From contig OZ038440.1 of assembly GCA_964036275.1 (NCBI GenBank), positions 10,639,690-10,703,689 of the forward strand: a stretch of 64,000 nt of DNA, written 5' to 3'. Positions within the stretch are counted from its first letter, which is position 1, and each line of letters starts with the position of its first letter. This document shows positions 60,005 to 64,000 of the stretch, piece after piece. Origin of the DNA: Litoditis marina. Taxonomy: Eukaryota > Nematoda > Chromadorea > Rhabditida > Rhabditidae. The notes below the pieces were generated by a model, which had not been told where the DNA came from, ran no database searches, and was given only the letters and a program-made list of their open reading frames with translations. A program made the position numbers and the translations under genes.

Positions 60005-60010
60005 TTTATT
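60005..60010 (-). terminator. Polyadenylation signal AATAAA of the THUMPD1-like gene
   Basis: TTTATT on the plus strand, about 97 nt past the stop at 60107-60109, reads AATAAA on the coding strand. Confidence 0.45.
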
Positions 60011-60106
60011 AGATGAATCGAAATGAACAACTTCGAACAACAACAACAATTAAAGTATGGTGATGAACACGTATTGTAACAAATTGACAACAAAAGAAAA
60101 GAGAAA

Positions 60107-63100
60107 TTACTCCGCATTGGTAGGTTCTTCACCTACGGCGATCGTGGTTTCTTCTGAAACTATTGGGGACCTGAAAACAAACCGATGTGAATCTTTTTTG
60201 TTGGTATCTGATAACTCTCTAAAAACTCTCGTACAAAAAAAATTATTATGCGATTGCCTGGATCGAGGTGCCCACTAAAACACGTTCATTATTTCAAAAT
60301 CTAAAATTCAACACTACTGTTCACCGTGAAATCGTTATTGTGAAAAACTGCCTAGATCTAGATAATCGACATGGCAAAGTCTATATCTATCCACGAGTGT
60401 TGAAATGAAATGTGAACTTATCCTTACTCCAGTAAAGAAATCAAAGAACGGGTTACTCTTTTGCTACTATCGCGAAAATTTGCCGGTTTTTGGATGAAAA
60501 ATTATGAACGTTAACTATTCAAATAGAAAAGGAAGTCCTTTCTATGAAATAGTCACACCTTATTGGTGTATGAATCTACCCTAATTGAAAGCATTTGACA
60601 GAAACCACCCACTTTGCCTGATCAACCACCTCGGTGGCTATAACCGTGGGCCGCATGCTGTACTTTCTACGCTCATGATAGCGGGGGATTCCACCAACCA
60701 TCATTGTCTTGCGCACTATTTGTACGTAGAATAGCACGTCTGCTGCTGAAACAGAACCAGTAAGCGAAAAGTACATCTTCTATGAACACTATACCTGTTG
60801 TATTTTGCAAAACACGAGCTTACGAACTGAGAAATCATCAGAAACTCTAACTCAGAGAACAAAATAAGATAAAGGCCATGAACAATATTGTTGTACGGTT
60901 ACGGTTAATCGTTTGTGATTGTTTAAGCACCAAAATTCCAAATACTAAAACAAACCCACCGTTCAGATTTACTTTCGCCGAAGGAGCGACGGCAATTACA
61001 GCTTCGTCAAGCATCTCCAATACTGTAGCCCGCTTGATACTGTCATTATTACGTGACTGAAATCAACTGATTTGTAAAAACTTATCGAACAACTAATTTT
61101 CCGAAATTGGTGTGGAGTGGAATGAGCAAATTTTCGAAAACTTCATTGGAAGAAAAAACAAATCAAATTACTAGAAAAGGGAAATGATTCAATTTTGACT
61201 GCTCGGTAAAACTGAGTAACGGCTAACGGATCTACTTCAAACTGTAAACCATTAACTTGTGAGTGATCCTAGATTATCGGTGATGTGATATATCCGTTAT
61301 ATCACGTTGGAGTAATATTTTCCCCACATCACCTATGCTAACTACATAAATCCTCTTGCGATCAAACTACAAAAATTCACCTTGAATTCCATTGCATACG
61401 AGGGAAGTGAACCGTCGGGTTTTGCGACCAGATGCCGAGAAACGCACTAGAAGAATGAAGATTATCAAATAAACTCGCAAAACGACGATGTCATAATACC
61501 ATGAGCATATTTCAATGTCAAACTCGTTTCAATTGAGCAGTACTTTTTTTTTACGTTTGAAGAAACCACACAGCCGTGAGGCTATTAAAAGGTTCAGACT
61601 GTTCACGGGTTCTCTCAAAAATAACAGCATATCGCCTTTGCGGCAAAAATTAAGAAAAGGTAATTACTAAAATCCAAAATCCAACCATGAAATAAGCTGA
61701 TGCACGGGTCAGATATAGATAGAAAACATACCTTGCCTATCATTTCTGCCAGATTTTTTAGGTCACAGTCTGCAGTTTCTTCCACTGGCAACACTCGCTG
61801 AAAAGAAGCACAGAGAAATATTCATATTTTTTGAAAAGCTAAAAAGAATATAAGTACTTTATGGAATACCTCAGTCAAAAGACTCAAAAGCATCAACTCA
61901 TTGCATAGATCACAATTGACACACTCCTACTCAATAGTTAACATCTGAATACACTATCAAATATCAAATAAGATAAGAATCAAACTATCGGGGTGAGCCA
62001 TGAGCTCTCAGTAATACTTGTACTATTGAATACCACAAAGTCCATAAGAAAACATAAAATATAGCCAAAACATGAACTACCGCCAACTTAACATAAACTG
62101 TTCATACCTGAAGATGTCGACAGATCGGTGTCGCTTGGGCTCGCTCAACCATTCGTTCAGCCAAATCTACCACGTCCGCATCTGAAAATACAAATTAGTT
62201 CTTTATTCGTGAGTCATTCATCTATCATATATTTGTCCAGGTCGACTAAAATTCTAAAATACTCTGTTCACGGAACCATGTTCTCATATGTCTAATGTCT
62301 CCATCAAAACCAAAATTTTAGCACACTGAATCATCAGAAAAACACCTCCGATTCCATGTTAGATTAGGTTTACAGGGTTCATGTTATCCGAGGCTCAGAA
62401 TAAGTTCTGCACGACTCCCCTCGACATAGTCCAATATGTTTTCTAGTGACTAGTGGGCTCACCGCTCACCTTTGACAGTGACAAAAAGACAGTTTTTGAC
62501 GCCAGTCGGTCGTTGCTTGCAGCGTCTCTCTTTAGACTTCACGTCTCTTCTCTCGGAACATATTCTTTTCAATGAATCCGCTACATCTTCGTCTTCGTGA
62601 TCAGATGGTTCTTCTGGTACATTGGTAGCTGAAACACATCATTACAGTGATGAAGATTCTAATTTCATCTTCATAGTAAAATATAAGTATTGCACCCACT
62701 TGGTACGTAGGGCGACTTTGTTTTTAACAAAAATTGAATGAAAATCTGGTGTATGTCTGGGTAACCGAACTAGAAAACAGAAACGAGATTATTTTTCCAA
62801 CAGTAAAGTGCGACTCTTGTTGAAAATAGGGTTGCTTAAAATGCGTGTGAGAAAAACGGGTGATTCATTAGTGCATCCATCCAACAAAGTCGACTTACGT
62901 TTGGCACCAAGAATATACACCTAACTTTATCGTATTAGTAAAAGATAAGGATTGCCCCAAGAAGATACACGTATAATAGTACGCATAACGTCTACTGCCC
63001 AACAAATTTAATTTGCTGATTTTGTTCTGGTCAGTGGTCAGAGGCGACAGCACTACAAAGATGAAATACGATCATCGCACTTCCTTCATACTTCATTCTT

Positions 63101-63774
63101 ATCACAACAAACCCATTGAAACATGAATTAATGACAAAAGGAGAACAACGTTTCCAGGTTCTATGAAAACGTTTTCCGGTTTCCTTGTTTCATGATTGTT
63201 TTAGGTAATGCTCACCTTCTTCTGTTCTCGGTGAACTTTCCATCAACTGGTCAATGATATTGTAGGCCTCGGCTATAGATTGTTTTTCGTACCCGTCACA
63301 AGTTAGAAAGAGTCCACTGAGTCCAGACTCAACACACTTCTGTTTCACACTGGAATATTGGACAACATTGTTAACCTATACCTTGATTTTGAGCATGTTG
63401 GTTGTTGTGCATAATACATGACATAATCAACATAGGTTAGGATTGAATTATCTAATGCTAGATGAAATAAGATGCCACCACCGTACACGCCATCCCTCGT
63501 AGGTCATAAACATCATTAATACCTGAAAAAGTCGATGTCGATACGAACCAACTAAATCATATTCAGCAGTAGTTACTACTGTGAAATGGTGTGAATCTGT
63601 TTGGTTGAGCTTCAGGCACAAGAATTTCAATTCTCCATATTTAATATCTTTGATCGTTGCTCACTCTAACATTTCTTTGAAAATAATTAAATAATAGAAT
63701 AATAGAACTCAATTACTTTTTTAAAACACTCACGCATGATTCCATCTGACATGTTTTCTTTTGAGATCACCCAT
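60107..63774 (-). CDS. THUMP-domain protein, THUMPD1/TAN1 orthologue (tRNA ac4C adaptor)
   Basis: Nine exons join in phase: 63774-63734, 63349-63216, 62628-62470, 62181-62108, 61797-61732, 61446-61381, 61056-60960, 60745-60613, 60170-60107 (277 aa). The basic N-terminus (MGDLKRKHVRW) is followed by GLSGLFLTCDG, an acidic linker (EEPSDHEDEDVADSL), GVKNCLFVTV, and the THUMP domain with the diagnostic KSRNND block, VNLNAADVLFYVQIVRKTMM and YHERRKYSMRPTV. This matches THUMPD1/Tan1 over nearly the whole length. Family role: it presents tRNA-Ser/Leu to the NAT10/Kre33 acetyltransferase to form N4-acetylcytidine at position 12; it has no catalytic domain of its own. The ATG is 41 nt downstream of an acceptor (TATTTACAG at 63815/63816), which may be a trans-splice site. 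The C-terminal acidic tail is short. Confidence 0.9.
62705..62900. mobile_element. MITE family 2, copy C
   Basis: Left end ACGTAGGGCGACTTTGTT and right end AACAAAGTCGACTTACGT are inverted matches. The interior has the family motif AAACGGGTGATTCA. It lies in the THUMPD1-like intron between exons 63349-63216 and 62628-62470. Flanking duplication is unclear in this copy. Confidence 0.8.
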
Positions 63775-64000
63775 TGCACAGTCTCGGTGACTTCTCGGTA
63801 GTAGAAGACAGCTGACTGTAAATATGTCCACTTTACAAAGAATTAAGAAAACCAAAAGCACACAAAATGTCATCAAGAATTCAAGAAAAACCGAATGAAA
63901 AACAAACACTGAGAAAACAGGAGAAATAGAAACACTGAAAAAGATCAACACACAACATAACATCTGAGAAATGAAGTGCGAAAACAAGTCACAGAACACT

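Larger units (their letters stand above)
57568..60106. other. Intergenic region between the Kelch gene and the THUMPD1-like gene
   Basis: No exon could be supported, although an undiscovered first exon of the Kelch gene probably lies here. It contains a 74-bp perfect palindrome (57666-57739), a GAAT microsatellite (about 58505-58526) and a MITE (59370-59587). Confidence 0.45.

Overview
The window looks like nuclear DNA of a nematode. Seven multi-exon genes can be read across it. Their introns end almost uniformly in TTTCAG or a close variant, start with GTAAGT/GTGAGT/GTTAGT-type donors, and are often only 50-600 bp long. Several first coding exons sit directly behind a 3' splice acceptor, as expected for spliced-leader trans-splicing. 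The gene content (a TOFU-6-like PETISCO subunit, a GLD-1-type STAR protein, a short SMOC) also points to Nematoda. Intron density (26 exons in one aminopeptidase) is higher than I would expect for Caenorhabditis, so a less intron-reduced rhabditid or related lineage is likely; the species is not identified.

Layout, in transcription order along the minus strand from the high-coordinate end: a THUMPD1/TAN1-like tRNA-acetylation adaptor (60107-63774); a BTB-BACK-Kelch protein resembling KEL-8/KLHL8 (46205-57567, 5' end unresolved) with a 127-bp satellite array in its first identified intron; a single-pass M1 zinc aminopeptidase (25697-43305) whose 7.5-kb intron contains a complete plus-strand serine beta-lactamase-like gene (33628-39932); a TOFU-6-like RRM plus extended-Tudor protein (17520-22021); a GLD-1/ASD-2 STAR-family KH protein (9024-16705), 808 bp downstream of the previous gene; and a SMOC-like secreted calcium-binding protein (2464-5826). 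Every exon junction listed was assembled by hand and checked for reading-phase agreement; none was confirmed by transcripts.

The non-coding space is dominated by small inverted-repeat DNA elements. At least six families can be told apart, several with visible 8-9 bp target-site duplications, plus a 1.34-kb element with about 105-bp terminal inverted repeats, a foldback family built of CCTATTTTAGGCT sub-repeats, a G-quadruplex-capable element and a near-perfect GC-rich hairpin. A foldback-bounded 1.9-kb insertion in an intron of the STAR gene carries its own spliced, polyadenylation-signal-bearing passenger sequence.

The genes fall into loose functional groups. Two are germline/RNA regulators lying in tandem (TOFU-6-like and GLD-1-like). 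The others cover tRNA modification, synaptic or ubiquitin-ligase adaptors, ectopeptidase and hydrolase functions, and extracellular BMP modulation. No prokaryotic-style system, CRISPR array or rRNA gene was seen.
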